This document shows, in pieces, positions 5,123-5,153 of a stretch of 5,153 nt of DNA. The number at the start of each line of letters is the position of its first letter. Within the stretch, counting starts at the first letter, position 1. The position numbers were made by a program, and so were the translations under genes. The notes beneath the pieces are model-generated. The model searched no databases and was not told the origin of the DNA. It saw only the letters and a program-made list of their open reading frames with translations. The stretch lies in contig JAEWEN010000075.1 of the NCBI GenBank assembly GCA_023389275.1, positions 1-5,153 of the forward strand. The letters run 5' to 3'. Origin of the DNA: Bacillota bacterium (lineage in GTDB: Bacteria > Bacillota > Clostridia > Clostridiales > Caloramatoraceae).

Positions 5123-5153
5123 TGAAACTTAGGATATTTAGATTTTTGAGAGA
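5122..5153 (+). CDS. Possible start of the next operon gene (partial)
   Basis: ATG at 5122-5124 overlaps the ATPase stop by one base (TAATG) and opens a frame, MKLRIFRFLR, that runs off the window. The one-base overlap is typical of translational coupling within operons. The nearest purine-rich site, ggaaggg (5102-5108), is 13 bases upstream, somewhat far. Ten codons are too few to identify a family. Confidence 0.4.
   Translation, partial: MKLRIFRFLR

Overview
The window is very AT-rich, with strong Shine-Dalgarno sites (aaaggag, aggaggggg) and AT-ending codons. Its protein and intron types suggest a low-GC Firmicute, most likely a Clostridium of the C. botulinum/C. sporogenes kind. That placement comes from remembered family resemblance and no search was run.

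Left part (about 1-1066, minus strand). Bases 353-710, read on the minus strand, hold a complete bacterial group I intron core, with P, Q, R and S elements, P2, P4, P7 and a P9-type tail. Downstream on the same strand (about 312 to 81) are a 24-bp perfect inverted repeat and an end resembling the omega-RNA/right end of IS605-TnpB elements. Together these look like a miniature IStron (group I intron fused to an IS605 end) with no tnpA or tnpB. Immediately upstream of it lies the first 92 codons of an ABC-F-type ATPase, cut off after the first Walker A and Q-loop. The fragment keeps a plausible promoter and a terminator-like hairpin in its leader.

Middle part (1067-2141). A divergent intergenic region leads to a 160-codon Gly/Pro-rich clostridial protein of unknown function (1288-1770). 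After it come a possible 24-codon ORF or gene remnant and a strong rho-independent terminator (1904-1939), then about 200 bases of AT-rich DNA in front of the next operon.

Right part (2142-5153, plus strand). A tight operon encodes a Ycf35/DUF1257-like protein with a hydrophobic N-terminus, a DUF2997-like small protein, a membrane protein with a ComEA-like helix-hairpin-helix domain, and a Ycf46-family AAA ATPase. The start of a further ORF overlaps the ATPase stop codon. Ycf35, DUF2997 and Ycf46 are best known from photosynthetic lineages, so in an anaerobe this is a poorly characterised conserved module. The membrane protein and the ATPase end in the same short tail (GRVIDL and GRAIDF), which hints that they share a partner or processing signal. 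The parsimonious reading is a membrane-associated AAA machine with small accessory proteins; its substrate cannot be read from the sequence.
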